From Limanda limanda (Eukaryota; Chordata; Actinopteri; Pleuronectiformes; Pleuronectidae): a stretch of 64,000 nt of DNA. Of this stretch, positions 31,101-43,727 are shown piece after piece. Numbering within the stretch: the first letter of the stretch is position 1; each line of letters starts with the position of its first letter. The position numbers and the translations under genes were made by a program. The notes under the pieces are model-generated. The model was not told the origin of the DNA, searched no databases, and worked only from the letters and a program-made list of their open reading frames with translations. The DNA is taken from NCBI RefSeq assembly GCF_963576545.1, contig NC_083655.1, positions 21,064,204 through 21,128,203 of the forward strand, written 5' to 3'.

Positions 31101-33153
31101 CGACGTTGAAATTCGACACGAGATTTTACCATTTACGCAATGCTTTGGGCCTTAATGTTCTCCGATATCCTCCTCTGGAGCTGTGTTTGCGTGGACATAT
31201 ACACACATTAAGACCTGACTTGAACCAATTTAACAAAAACTCTTAATTTTTTGCCTTACATGACTGACAACCAGAATCATGAAATATTTGGAAATATTTG
31301 GAAGATCTGTCATTTCCAGCTGATGGATGGATCGATGGACACAAGGTGACAATGTCAACTAATCGTGATAATATGATTTGTTTATTAGTGGAAACTCATA
31401 ATTGTGGAGCAATTGGAGCAAAATGTGTGTGTGTGTGTTTGTGTGTTCAATGTCTGATGCTCTCTCTCTCTGTCCTGCCCACTTTCCCTCTCTGTATTTT
31501 ATGAACTCACTGTTACCCTGCTCTTGCACAGCTCCTCCCGGCTCACATGGTGACAAGACCGGCTCAGGACGGCACTGACAAGGTCACTGACAAGTGTGCT
31601 GCTGTGCTTACTATCAACATGTTTTATTTTTGATCATAAACACTATGATGGAGTGTACGCTAAGTGCGGCAAATGTGCCATATGGCCTGTATTAACTGCT
31701 TAGCTATTCACAGCTTGGGGCAGAATTCCCTCATCGAGTGGAGTGCAAAGATTAGCTTGTCGTACAAGATTTATGAATTTTCATCTAAAATAACTGTGAT
31801 TAATATGAGCTATTAGGTCCACTGATATGCTGCTGCCCCTATCTTTATGTTAAACATGACTGTTTCTAAAAGGATCCCTTGCCCCCCTTATACTCAGGAA
31901 ATACTCATTATTACATTGTTACAGTTTTATTACTGGGCTTATTTTAGACGATCCCATTTGCCAAACCTTAAACAAATTGAAAGAAGCAGAAACCTTGTGG
32001 TATTAAATTAATGTTTGCATTAAAGCAATGTGGTAATAATCAATTATAAGGTTATGGTTTCAAACTGTCTACATTGTAATGCACATGCACCCAATAGTTT
32101 GGCGCAGGAACCTTCTCAGTTGCTCTACACTTGGTTATGAGAGGCTACATTCACTCCATTTTAACTGAGATTAAAATGTTTGTTTGTTTCAGATGTATTA
32201 TGATAATTTATTCAGACAGAAATATAAACATCATTTCTCCCAAGACATTTTATACAATTCTGAAAAAAATCAAGTTTATAGTTTAAACAAACAAATTTAA
32301 AAGAAGACAAAAACGTATTAATCATTATTATTAATACATAATTATGAATAACATGCAAATATTTGCTCAATAGATCAACAGACGGTTGAGGGTGACTGAA
32401 ATATCATTCATTTCTATGTTATCAAAAATAGAAACGGAGAAATTTAGAATTTGACTTGATAGTGGCAAAAGATGAAAACTTGGGAACACAAAGTCACTAC
32501 ATATCATCAAGAAGGGAACACAAAAGATGTTGAGGTTGACCTTGTGGTGATGTTGGAGAGGAAATCACTATTGTTGAGTCTTTGTGGAAATCCATTACAA
32601 AGATGTTGAACAAATATCCTGATAATTAAAAATATTGACTGTTGTTGGCGCTGTTACCTATAGATAGTCCATCACTATTCAACAATTTACTTTTTTGATC
32701 TTGCCATAGTATTGTGCTTAAGCAGTCTAACTCAAAATATCAAAAAGTCTCTGATTTATGCTTGCTCATGTGTTTTATATCAGGGATGACATATAGAAAA
32801 ACTCACATATCAGAATCTACAAATGCAATAACAGCCAAATGCGTAGATATACAAGGGATAAACACACACAGTGAAACACACATGCACACAAAGACTAATC
32901 TGTGTAGAAAAAGCCATTTAAGAGTCCTTCAGCAATATACAGTAGTATATTATGGAGATTACAAGCATGTGCAGTAATCTTTTTGCTCTGCAGGCAGAGA
33001 CAAGCCTCTTTGTGTTTTCTATTGTATGTTAGTTAGCATGGAAATGTGCTCCGAGGGCAAGAGGGAGAGTTATAAAGAACTTCTATTGACGCCAAATCTT
33101 AGCTATATTCACATAATCCCCCTTGACACACACTCACATCTCCCTCCAACAGC

Positions 33154-33156
<3 letters not shown>
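31101..33156. other. Unassigned stretch
   Basis: 31101-31230 may be further decayed tail of the TTAA-type repeat. A short GT run lies near 31424-31446. The rest shows nothing assignable. Confidence 0.35.

Positions 33157-33204
<48 letters not shown>
33157..33204. repeat. (CA)n microsatellite
   Basis: About 24 uninterrupted CA units. Confidence 0.97.
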
Positions 33205-33208
<4 letters not shown>

Positions 33209-33267
33209 GTTACACATTCACGAACAACAATGTCTGACAGGGTGAAGCCGATTAAGGAGAAAGGGAA

Positions 33268-33466
33268 GTCTGTGTGTGTGCGTTGTGTGTGTTTTTGTGT
33301 GCGTTTGTGTGTGTTTTTGTGTGCGTCTGTACTCTTGCATGTGTAATGAAAGTGTACTTCCTATACTCTCTATGTGTTTGTCTGTGTGTGTGTGTGTGTG
33401 TGTCTGTGTGTGTGTGTGTGCTTGTGTGTGCGTGCGTGCGTGCGTGCGTGTGTGTGTGTGTGTGTA
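33268..33466. repeat. Compound (GT)n / (GCGT)n microsatellite
   Basis: Interrupted GT tracts (33272-33330, 33380-33425), a (GCGT)n-like run near 33429-33448, then pure GT to 33466. All long frames here are translations of the repeat. Confidence 0.95.
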
Positions 33467-36400
33467 ATAATCCATTTATCCAGTGGCTAATCCTGCACTG
33501 AATGAGCGGACAGCAATAGGCAGAGTGTGTGTGCTCCTGCTGATAAAAGCCATCAATCATCAGTCGCAATCAACAAGCCCAAATTCTCACTTTCTGGAGC
33601 TGTTGAGATGCAAACCTTCAAGCCCATAAGTGCTGCCTACTTCCTCCTCTTTTTGTACTTCCTCTCTAATGTTCGAGCTCCTCTGAGGCTGTTCGAGCCA
33701 GCCTTTTCACACATTTATCAGTAATATTGTGCAGACCAAGAACATATCTCTAAATAAATATATCATGTAGAATACAATTTCAAGCCAAATAATTTTCTCT
33801 CTGAGACATGAAAATACAATGATTGTGTATAAGGAGGTCAGGGCCTGTTCAGACCTGGCCTATAGGTGCACTTTATGGAGAGCTCTCTACAGCTGACCAC
33901 AAGTAGAATGCTCTACGGGCGTGAACACACCCAAGATGCACTGAGGACACGTGTGAGATCGAATCACTCAGAGAACACTCAGAGTTGGTCTGTGATGCAT
34001 GCGGGCAAATTCCTTCAACACTGTGAATGCTGGGCCACATATAAGGAACCTTACTCAGGTAACATCCTCTGGTCCGCTACAGTCTCATAATGAACCTGAA
34101 TACTTTTACACTTCTTGACATTCCCGTTTATTGATTTTTGGGGGGCTACAACCACAAAATATAAATAATGACCTGAATGCATCCAGTATAGAGCAGCTGC
34201 TAGCTCATGCTACTCCTCCTGTGACGATGCAGTTTAAGACTGTATCTGTTGCTTCCCTCCAGCAATTTTCCTTTTTCAAATGGAAGGCCTCTCAATCTGA
34301 ATTTATGCAGCAGTCACAAACATAGTAGATATAATAATGTTGAAGACCACTTCTTTTTCAGCGTAGATTTTAATTGTGAATGAATGGAACTGCAATTATT
34401 GCTCACCAAACCATGTTCTAATAATTAAAAACTTAATAATATAATTTATAAAAATATTCAGACCCTTAATTTAGAAAACGCTTTGGAAGAAATTACAATT
34501 TCTCTTGACAAATTTGCCAAGACATATTTTCTGGCAGATCCTTTCATGCTGGAACAGAATGGCTGTGGAATGACTTGCTTTTAATTTCTGCAACCATCTT
34601 GAGCTGCGGAAGTTCAGCTGCAAAAGTCTCAATGCTGTTCTTGAAATTTGTGTTCCGCCTGCATGGCGGAATATACAGAGAAAATGATCATTCATCACTG
34701 ATTCAATGCTTATCTGACGATATGTCAAAAACATAAATAATTGTAACACTTCTTGTAGCCTAACCATTTCAAAATAAAAGCATTCCAGCGTTTATGTGGA
34801 CTGAATTCATTAATTTTTTTGGAAAAAGTTTTTAATGTGAAAGACTTTCATGTGCGAAAGATGCGTGACTTCATACTGTATAGTACTGGTATTTATTTGA
34901 AATACATGGCCATTTTCAAGGTAAACCCTATGTAAAAACATAGCACTCGCAATAGCAGCTCTGTGTGTGACATTATACTGCCTTATTCAGGTCTCTCCAT
35001 TGGCTTTGGCTGGGCCACTCAACAACATCAGGGAAATGAAGCCACTCAAGTCTTGTCTTGGCTGTATGTAGAGTTCATTTAACCGTTGCCCTTATCACAT
35101 TAACTTTAGAGCAGGTGTTCATTGGAGACCTCTGTATATAGCTGCATTTGTGACTATTTAATCAAAACCACAATCCTTTCCAAACTTAGCCTAATTTACT
35201 GACAAGACTCGGAATGTGGTCAATGGTGAGACATTCAAATGCTTTGTACACTCACAATCCACCCCTACCAACTCCTAGCAATTCTACTTTTGTTAATTAA
35301 TGTAGCACTTCATTCATTCATGCATTATTTCAAAACTGTGATGCCTCTGACTGTGCTTTCCACAAAAACTTTCTGTTGCAGTTTAGTTGTATAGAAATAT
35401 AACTGCTAAGAGACAAGGTTATTGTAAGACATGGTTAGAAACACTTGATTAAAAACAAAACAGAACAGAAGGTTAGTCCTCCCAAATAAATAATTGAAAT
35501 GCAACTAGAATTCTCTCGGTGGAGAGAGGCCCCTGTTGAAAGCTGCAGTAGCAGAAGATGGAGATGAAGCTAGCAGATAATGACTGTTTTTCCAAGGCTT
35601 GATTACAGCCATTAACATTCGGACTGCTGAGGTCAAATATTGGTCCTGCTGTTAACATAGCTGCACTGTATATATACAGTGGCAATAACAGCTAAGTGTA
35701 ATCTGTAATCTTGCATTTATGTATTTATATGTCTTCCATTGTGAATGGATCTTCATCTTATTTACCATGGGGACAACCATAATCTATTAATTTTGAGTTT
35801 ACAATTCACAAGAAGCCTCTGCTAAAATCTCTCAAAAAGAGGGAGATGTCAGGGGGCCATGATCGAGAATTGTTGGTTCACATAAAGCTGGAAACTGTTA
35901 CAAGGTCATCTCAACGAGTTCAGATATTGATCAGTGCACAGTAAGACAAATTGTCTATGAAAGGAGCTGATTTTTTTCTGTGGCTTCTGTCACTCCAGGT
36001 GGGTGTCCAGCTGAGATGACTCTGCAGGCACAATGAAGAATGCTCAGTATGGTAGTAAAGCTAACTCCATAGTAGTAGATAAAGGTTTAAAGGAATCATT
36101 GTAGTATACCATGTACAAATAAAACTTCTGCTGCTCTCCAAAAATAATAGTAGCAAGCTTGTTCTTTTTCAAAGAGCACCATAGCACTACTTGCAAAATG
36201 TTCTGTGCATTGATAAACTTGTAGCGTTGGTTTTCTAAATTGGAAAAATAAAAGAGTTGGGTGCCAGACAATGCTTCTTCACCTGTCAAAAATCGGAATA
36301 TGTCCCAGTAAGAGAGTTAACCCGGATAGCTTATTTACCTAACAACAAAAGGCATCAAAGTAAAATAAATCAAAAACAATCAATACATACATATTCAATT

Positions 36401-39289
36401 GAATTATTCAATTACGTTAACAATCAAATCAAATAGGTGTGATTGATAAACAGAAAAATAACTCATATTGACCAAAATATCCCGTAATCAATGGCAAACT
36501 TATTTCAAAATAAGAACAATTAACCGTCCATTAAATAAACATATGAAAGATATTTTGGGATCTCCTTCCTACAGTAACTGTCACTTCACATGCTTCCACT
36601 CCATGCTGCCTTTGTTTGATTTCCATCTCCTCCCTGGCTCACAGGTGTGTCCAATTTATCATCTCCCTTGCCCTTCCTTCACATGTCGGAAATAAGAAAT
36701 GCATGCCAAAATGGAAACATCATTACAAAGTGGAAATAGGGTGGATGGAGCATCATGTTTAGGGGCTTTACTTCTACTGGGCCTGGACAGCTTGACATCT
36801 TCGAGGGGAAATTTGATTCCCAAGTTTATCTGTGTATCTTACAGTAAAATGTCAGGATGGCCGTTTACCAGCTGAACTTCAGTACAAGCTGGGTGATGGA
36901 AAAAGACAATGCCTGTAAATGTCGAAGTAAATCTACAACAGAAAACCTTAACCCTGCTGAGATGCTGCGGATTGACCTCAAGAGACCAGTTCATACCAGA
37001 CATCTGGAGAATATGTCCGAGCTGAAGACGCTCAGTGGGAAAAATGGTCCAACAATTCTCCTGAACACTGAGCAGGTCTGATCTGCAGCTTATAAAATGC
37101 CCTTTTGAGGTTATTACTGTCAAAAAAGTTATTATATTAGTATTGTTATATAAACACAATAAGTTTTTTTTAAATTATGACATGAAAAATTGTAATTGTG
37201 ATGACATTACATTGTCGACAGCATGAGCAAAACTGTTTGCCTAATCTTAACCAGAACCTCTGAAATTACATTTAGCAAGGTCAGGGTTTATGTTGGCAAA
37301 AGCCAGAGGAGAAAATGAGTAAACACACCAAAAGGCTGTCAGCATTATCTCCTGGGGCTGCAGGTCAGGGTGACTCAGACGTGATAAAAGGTGTGTTCTA
37401 GTCATACCCGTTGATGATTTTGGTTTAACAAGAGGCACACATGCAGATATAAATGAAGAACCCCCCTCTGCCTCCTCCTCCTCCTGACATTTGATCAGGC
37501 ACAGAAAATCAATATCCAGGTTGATCAGTGTCTTGTAATTATACTGAGGCAACACACTGATAAGGGGCAAGTCTGCTGCTGGCTCATTATCTAACTGAAT
37601 GCTAAATCAGTCTCATATACACACACAAAGACACAAACTCATACAAACACACACACAGGCCATATTGCCTGCAGTGGTTTCGGGGTTTAACCTTTGAGAG
37701 TATGCCAATATTTCCTCCACAGCGCCCCCAAAGGATGGCAGAGGGAAATGGTGAATTAAAATCATATCCAAGTAGATCAGACTGTGAAGTAAAATTATGG
37801 AAAAACGGAAACTCTTCAGTTTCCATTTTTTTTTCTCCTTGCAAATGAAACATTAATAAGGAAACATACATGCCTGGAATTTAGATTTTGCCGTTTCGCA
37901 TGTAAATAGAACCCAAAATGTCATGTCTATTTTCTATAGTATTGTATGCAGAACTGCAGTGCTTCAATGTTGACCTCTGAGCACTGCCAAAATGCCAGGT
38001 GACCTGGATTAATATAATGCCTGAAGTTAAACACATCCTGTGTAGAAACAAGTAGAGGTTTGACACAGTTATGCTGCTCATGCTGCATTTTGGTGGACAA
38101 CGGCATCAAAGGTGTGGTGCTGCTGGAGAGCACAGGAACAACGCTTTATTCACCAAGTGAGGAAAGATCATAGACATTTAAAAATCACTGTATAGTTAGT
38201 CATACAAGAGAGAAAATAAAAAACAAATTGGCATGCCAAAGTTGACAGATACAGAATGTCAGCTCATGCAGTAACACACAAAAGTATTTATCTCAAAGTT
38301 AGCAGAGGTGTCCATAACCATAGAGCAATGTTAATAAAATTTAAAAAAAAATTACCAAGCATTAACTGGTTAAGATGAAAAATGGTTTCTGTATTTGTGA
38401 TGCATTTGCAGTGAAACACCACAAAGCCTGTTCTACATATAGTTGGGGTGCACCCTAATGTTGTCCTGAGAATGTATGAATGTGGCTTGATTTACTCGGC
38501 AAAAGTCAGTAAATTATCGCTCAGATGAAAAAACTGGGTTGGGTTCGTTGTCCTTCACTGCTTAATACCACACTAATTAGAACTGACATCCACGGTGTCA
38601 TCTAATACTACATTTGATGTTGGGCCAACTGCCACGTAATCTTCTCAACATGATGAAATTATTTTTAAAGTCAGTCTTACATTTGATCGTTTGGTCAGTT
38701 ACAGATGATAAAAATATGTAAACCTGCAGGAACAGTTGTTACTTTAACTTCAATACAAATCACAGCTCAAATGTGCAAGGGCACACGTGGCAAAAAGGAT
38801 GAGTTCTCTACTTCTTCAGCACCAGCGGGTGAATGAACTGGTTCGGGAACTCCTTTATCCAGACAGAGAGAAATTACTCCACCAAGTCATGCTGCATCGT
38901 TACCCAGTACATGCACAGTTAACTGTAAAGAAGTGATAAAGTACACTCTCAATATTCTACATCTTGGTACTGAAACTTATGGAGCCTTGACAGAAACACC
39001 AAAAAATTAAACCATCACTGTCTCCTTCAGTGCAGCAGATGTGAAGCGAAGCAACAGGACAGCACTCACTATCTGACAGGGGAAAGAGGAGCAGGATGTC
39101 TGCCATCTTCCAAGTACTGTATCTGAAGTCACTGTCAACTTTTTCCTGCAACAGACCACATCGTTTCTCAACCTTAACCAAGGGCTGTGTGTGCATACCC
39201 ACAATTAGTGGTTTATTACCTACTTTAATAGTAGTATTTTAGCAGAAAACAAATATGCTCTATGTGAACATTTTTCTGATACGTTCAGA
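33467..39289. other. Unassigned stretch, no gene seen
   Basis: 5.8 kb with no recognised coding motif. Plus and minus frames of 70-107 codons (for example 36839-37159, 37247-37570, 34471-34767) have no family features. Minor CA-rich sequence at 37617-37657. No transposon termini recognised. Confidence 0.35.
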
Positions 39290-39421
39290 GTACTTGTGCT
39301 GCCCATAGATGCACTGTATGAATGGGTATGTGAATGGGTGAATGTAAAACTGGAATGTAAAGCGCTTTGAATGGTCATCAAGACTTGAAAGGCACTAAAT
39401 AAATACAGACAATTTACCATT
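39290..39421 (+). repeat. SINE 3' half ('AAGCGCTTTGAATGGTCATC' family)
   Basis: Reads TGCACTGTATGAATGGGTAT, AAAGCGCTTTGAATGGTCATC, AAGACTTGAAAGGCACTAAA and ATACAGACAATTTACCATTT. It is the tail half of the SINE that is full length at 20.5 kb; the tRNA-like head is missing. Confidence 0.75.
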
Positions 39422-39716
39422 TACTTCAATTAAGAGTTTATCACTATTATGTCAATAGAAAACAGTCCGGTCACAATTAATGATTCCTACCAACTGTATT
39501 GGCTGTTGCAGTTCATTAGTATGGAAATTACATTTTTTGGTAGCAATGTGGTCGTGTAACTCATTCGTAAACAATGAAATGCAACATGTTCTCCACACAC
39601 ACACAAACACAGAAACAATAAAAAGCTAAATATATCGAGCACCCATAGATTTGCCACAATTTGCCTAAAATAGCACGTGTAGGACAAATAATACCGAACC
39701 GTCTTCTCTTTTTTTG
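39422..39716. other. Unassigned stretch
   Basis: No gene or repeat recognised. Confidence 0.3.
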
Positions 39717-39785
39717 ATTACATTACATATCATTTAGCTGATGCTTTTATCCAAATCAAAACAATAAGTGCATTCAACGATTTGA
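39717..39785 (+). repeat. 'CATTTAGCTGACGCTTTTATCCAAA' teleost repeat fragment
   Basis: Reads ATTACATATCATTTAGCTGA, TGCTTTTATCCAAA and CAATAAGTGCATTCAACG. It corresponds to a very common short teleost repeat of the same order (recalled). About 70 bp are recognisable. Confidence 0.65.
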
Positions 39786-40283
39786 TGATGATGGAAGAAG
39801 AAACTGAACCCACACAAAATATATAAATTGACAATTTATATATTTTAAGATGATGATAGGCTGACTTTCAGTCTGATAATGGAAACACTACTATATTCAT
39901 ATTCCTGACAGAGATACCCACATCTGGAGGCCTTTCTCATTCCTCCAATTTATCAGACCCCAGGGAGTCAACTTGGACAGCAGGGGCTCTTGTTAAAAAT
40001 CATATTTTTAATCTCCTCACATGAAATGATTGTCCCCCTCATTCAACATTATGGATGACGACCCACTAAGGAGGGTGCCAGGTTTATGTGTCAGCAGTGA
40101 AGCAATATGAAAGGAGCCAGGCAAGGAAAAAATGCTCCACTCCATCACCTCCAGATAAAAGTAAATGGATCATGTCTGTAATAGTTAGCCTACTTTATGA
40201 CGAATTTCTTGTTCAACGATTTGCATGTTGGATGGGGGGGAGGAGGCAGAGACATATAGTCATATTTTTAATATGAAAATATA
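39786..40283. other. Unassigned stretch
   Basis: No gene or repeat recognised. Confidence 0.3.
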
Positions 40284-40306
40284 ACACACACACACACACA
40301 CACACC

Positions 40307-40376
<70 letters not shown>

Positions 40377-40380
40377 TATA
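40284..40380. repeat. Compound (CA)n-(TA)n microsatellite
   Basis: About 11 CA units followed after CCCACA by about 30 TA units, a long perfectly alternating tract likely to extrude or vary in length. Confidence 0.97.
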
Positions 40381-42294
40381 TGCTGTATATATTGCAGCAC
40401 TCATCGGGTTAACTTGCGTTGACAACCTTGTGGTTATCTTGTCAGAACAGCTAAAACACAGCAACATGTTTGGGATTTGTAGACAGTTTTAATTGATAGT
40501 TTGCCGTCCTTTTGGCAGGGTGCCATATCTCATCTATAGTATTTGAACAGTAATTGATATTGGTAGCCACACTAGCTGCTTTCACTGTGATGATTTAAGT
40601 GTTTGACAAAATACCATACCATTACTCTCTTTTTTTCAGTCATCTGTCTTTGTTTGGCTCTCTACTGCACAAATAAAAGTTGACATAAGTATCAGTATAA
40701 ATAAGGTGAGATTGTGATGTGGCTGGAGAAAACCTAACCATGGACTGAAAGTTCTGTAGGACGATTAATTTGGAAGTAAGAAACATTTCAGGAACGCTCC
40801 GAAATTCCTCAGAGTGCATAACCAATTCTAGCTGTATGCAGAACCAGCAAATTAATGCTCTGATAATGATATGTGAAAACATTTCTTATCTGGAAACAGC
40901 CCAATATGCTTGTTCTGTCTCTGTACCACCCATCTGGTGTCTCAAAGTCAGTATATAGGGTGATATCTTTCCTGTTATTTACCCTGCAGAAAAATCTAAA
41001 CTCTTTTTTGGTTACAGGTGAGGGCTTTTGAGGCTTCCACATTGCAGCTTCTTACTGTCTACACATGTATAATAATGTTAAAAATAATTCAAAATTTAAA
41101 TCTGACTAGCTACCACCCCCAGGTATGCTAAAATTTGGCTCACTTAGCCAGATGTCTTCCAGCTTGTTGTTTATGAAATGGGTGATGTTGATCTCATCTC
41201 GGATGACATGGGAGTAACTAAGCTTGACTTGGGACTTGGGAGTGATGATTTAAATGTTTGAAATACAAATTCTGTGAATTTACTTTTTTAATTACTTTTT
41301 GGTAATCTGTCCGTTTTGTATAGTGTTCTGTAGAAAGGAACAAAGGTCACCCAGGAGGAAGAGATAGTAAGAGTGAAGAATGTGAATTAGCTTTTTCTGC
41401 TTAACGTTTAAAGTAGAGCTCTACTGTATGATCTCAACATACGTGTGTGTAAACTATAAGATTATTTATTAAAGAAATACTGGCCAATCATTGTCTTTTT
41501 CCCTAACAAAAAAGGTTGATAAACATTGTACCAAGGTTGTCTTTTGAAAAAAAATAATCATGTTATCTCACGTGGACCACTGGCTGAGCTCAAAGCGAGG
41601 CAGACAACCTGCTTACAAAAGCTGCCGGACCCATGATGTCCTCAGTGTCTTAGTTGACTGAGCAGAATTCTATGGCATTTAGAACTAAGAAAACCTTGAT
41701 TATGCATAAGCCGGGGGAAATTAGCATTGGTAAATGTGGAATATCATTTGGGTGCAGCAGTGAGTGACTTACACAGGTTCACTGAGCTCCAACGCTAATA
41801 ATCACTAACAGTGTAGTAAACATTCAGCTGCAGCTTTCCCAATTTTAACCCGTTCTGAGCTTTGCTCTTGTCAGTTAAAATAAATGTTATCAATTTGTCA
41901 TATTGGCTGTAGCAAATTATTGTTGGCTGCTGTTAATTTGTGTGTCTCTGCACACCGCTGTCAGTACTTTTAAAAGATAGTTTGTGGGAGAAGATCCACC
42001 ACATTTTGACATCATTGTGTTGTTTACTTCAAACTATTCCTTTAGAGTAGGGAGTGGGGCGTATTTTTAAGTAATCCTGGAACTTGGTTACAAAACAGCC
42101 AGATGCGAATCCCTGCCCATCTACACACATTAACTTTCTTTCAGACTTTACATGTATCGAAGGGCATGTAGTTCAGAATTGTGCTATGTTGAAATTGTTA
42201 CAGGTCCAATCTCATTATCAATTTCATATGTGTTTTTTATGTTAAAGTAACCAGAATGACAGACATGTTTAATAACCATAATTTGGGTGACTCA
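40381..42294. other. Unassigned stretch
   Basis: No recognised gene, transposon end or large repeat. Confidence 0.35.
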
Positions 42295-42515
42295 GAAGGT
42301 ATAGGAGGTTTACCACTCATTCTGCATGTCCAAGTTTCCTTGGGCAAGATATAGAGCCCATAAAAATAAGGCTATGCTGGCAGTGTGTGAATGATGTATG
42401 TTAGAGAATTTGCTGTACATAGATGCACTGTATAAATGTGTGTGAATGGGTGAATGACAAAAATGTTACTGTTAAGGGTTACCATATATAAATACAGACC
42501 ATTTATCATCATATT
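42295..42515 (+). repeat. SINE, decayed ('GGGCAAGA...GTGAATGGGTGAATG' family)
   Basis: Reads TTTCCTTGGGCAAGATA, ATAGATGCACTGTATAAATG, GTGTGAATGGGTGAATG, then a decayed tail ATAAATACAGACCATTTATC. Same SINE family as at 18.95, 20.5 and 39.3 kb; the head is missing. Confidence 0.7.
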
Positions 42516-42539
42516 AACATAAAGCCATGAAGATATAAA

Positions 42540-43128
42540 AGCAGCTTGAAATTCAGAAGACAACTACGGACCAACTGTGGATCGCGCGTCAGAGGTCGCA
42601 ATGGTGGATCCAGTTCGGTGGATTCTGTATCGTGCCAGCTGATCGTCGTTGTAATGGAGGATCCTTTGTCGCGTTGGCATCGGATGATGAGGGACCACGA
42701 CCGAGGCGGCAGCTGATAATGGATTCTAACTGGCGGCGGTGGACAATGACTGTGGATTATAGTGGATCCCATCCTGATGCTGGATCGTGGTCTTGCTGGC
42801 TGCTGGCCAGAGACTGTGATTACAGCGGGACTGCCTGACACATAGTATTGAAAAATGTTTACCCTCATCGATGCTGCTAAAAATCCTGATGATGTTTTCT
42901 TACACCTGACATCTATTGCACTTCTGTCCGTCCTGAGAGAGGGATCCCTCACATGTGGCTCTCTCTGAGGTTTCTACATATTTTTACCTGTGAAAAGGGT
43001 TTTTAGTAGTTTTTCCTTACTCTTGTTGAGGGTTAAGGACAGAGGATGTCACACAATGTTAAAGCCCTATGAGACGAATTGTTATTTGTGAATGTGGGCT
43101 ATACAAATAAAACTTGATTGATTGATTG
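42540..43128 (+). mobile_element. LINE (L2-like) 3' end with (TTGA)n tail
   Basis: The last ~250 bp read TTGCACTTCTGTCCGTCCTG, AGAGAGGGATCCCTCACATG, TGGCTCTCTCTGAGGTTTC and TTACTCTTGTTGAGGGTTAA. They end with GCCCTATGAGACGAATTG, GGGCTATACAAATAAAACTT and GATTGATTGATTGA. This is the 3' tail of a LINE or LINE-dependent SINE very common in teleosts; a near copy lies at 53.05 kb. 42540-42840 is GC-richer, with repeated GGATC motifs, and may be the upstream body. It has no reverse-transcriptase motif. Confidence 0.65.
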
Positions 43129-43468
43129 AACTAGAACTCAAGTAATGTTTTGTTTCAATTTTTTCTCTCTCACAAGACAACAACCTCAAAATCTACAAAA
43201 AAGGAAATGAATTGTGACTTTTTTAAAATGCATCATTGTCAAAACATTTTAAGACAAACAATACCAAACAATAAACTACGATTCTAAGATGAGTCTTAGC
43301 ATCAGCATTTTTGGTTAATGCTGCTGCAACTCTTCTTTGCAATGTAGTAGGTCTCTGTCTCCCTGTCAGAAAACCCTTTTATATATTTCACTGTATAGTG
43401 CCAGATTGTCCCTGAACCTACATGTTCATTCTCTCTCATATTTGTTCGCTGTGTTACGCTCTTGTTTT

Positions 43469-43727
43469 TTTTTTATACTTTAGTTTTTATTGAGTTTTTA
43501 GCACATCACAACTACACATAGTAAGATCAACTTGCAGATGTTAATTCAGTGCAGATAAAACAAACATACAGTAATGAACAAACAATTATAACAAAAACAA
43601 ACAAAAACGGAGCCTGCGGGAAAACTTGGTGTAGATAAAAAGATAAAATACATACCTATGTAAAGATTAAGCGCAGCTCAAGTAGCTGCCTTACACTTGA
43701 ATGCAAACAGAATGTGAGCCAGTGTCC
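43469..43727 (-). other. L1 3' UTR and poly(A) tail
   Basis: Minus-strand sequence from the ORF2 stop to the A tail. It contains CTCAATAAAA with the polyadenylation signal, and the plus-strand T-run at 43465-43474 is the tail, overlapping the target duplication. No G-rich quadruplex tract of the mammalian L1 type is visible. Confidence 0.8.

Noticed and set aside
33026..33569. Several frames of His/Thr or Cys/Val repeats
   Set aside because: Translations of (CA)n and (GT)n microsatellites.
42509..42952. 147-codon minus frame
   Set aside because: Antisense to the LINE 3' region; no domain and repeated GGATC-derived residues only.
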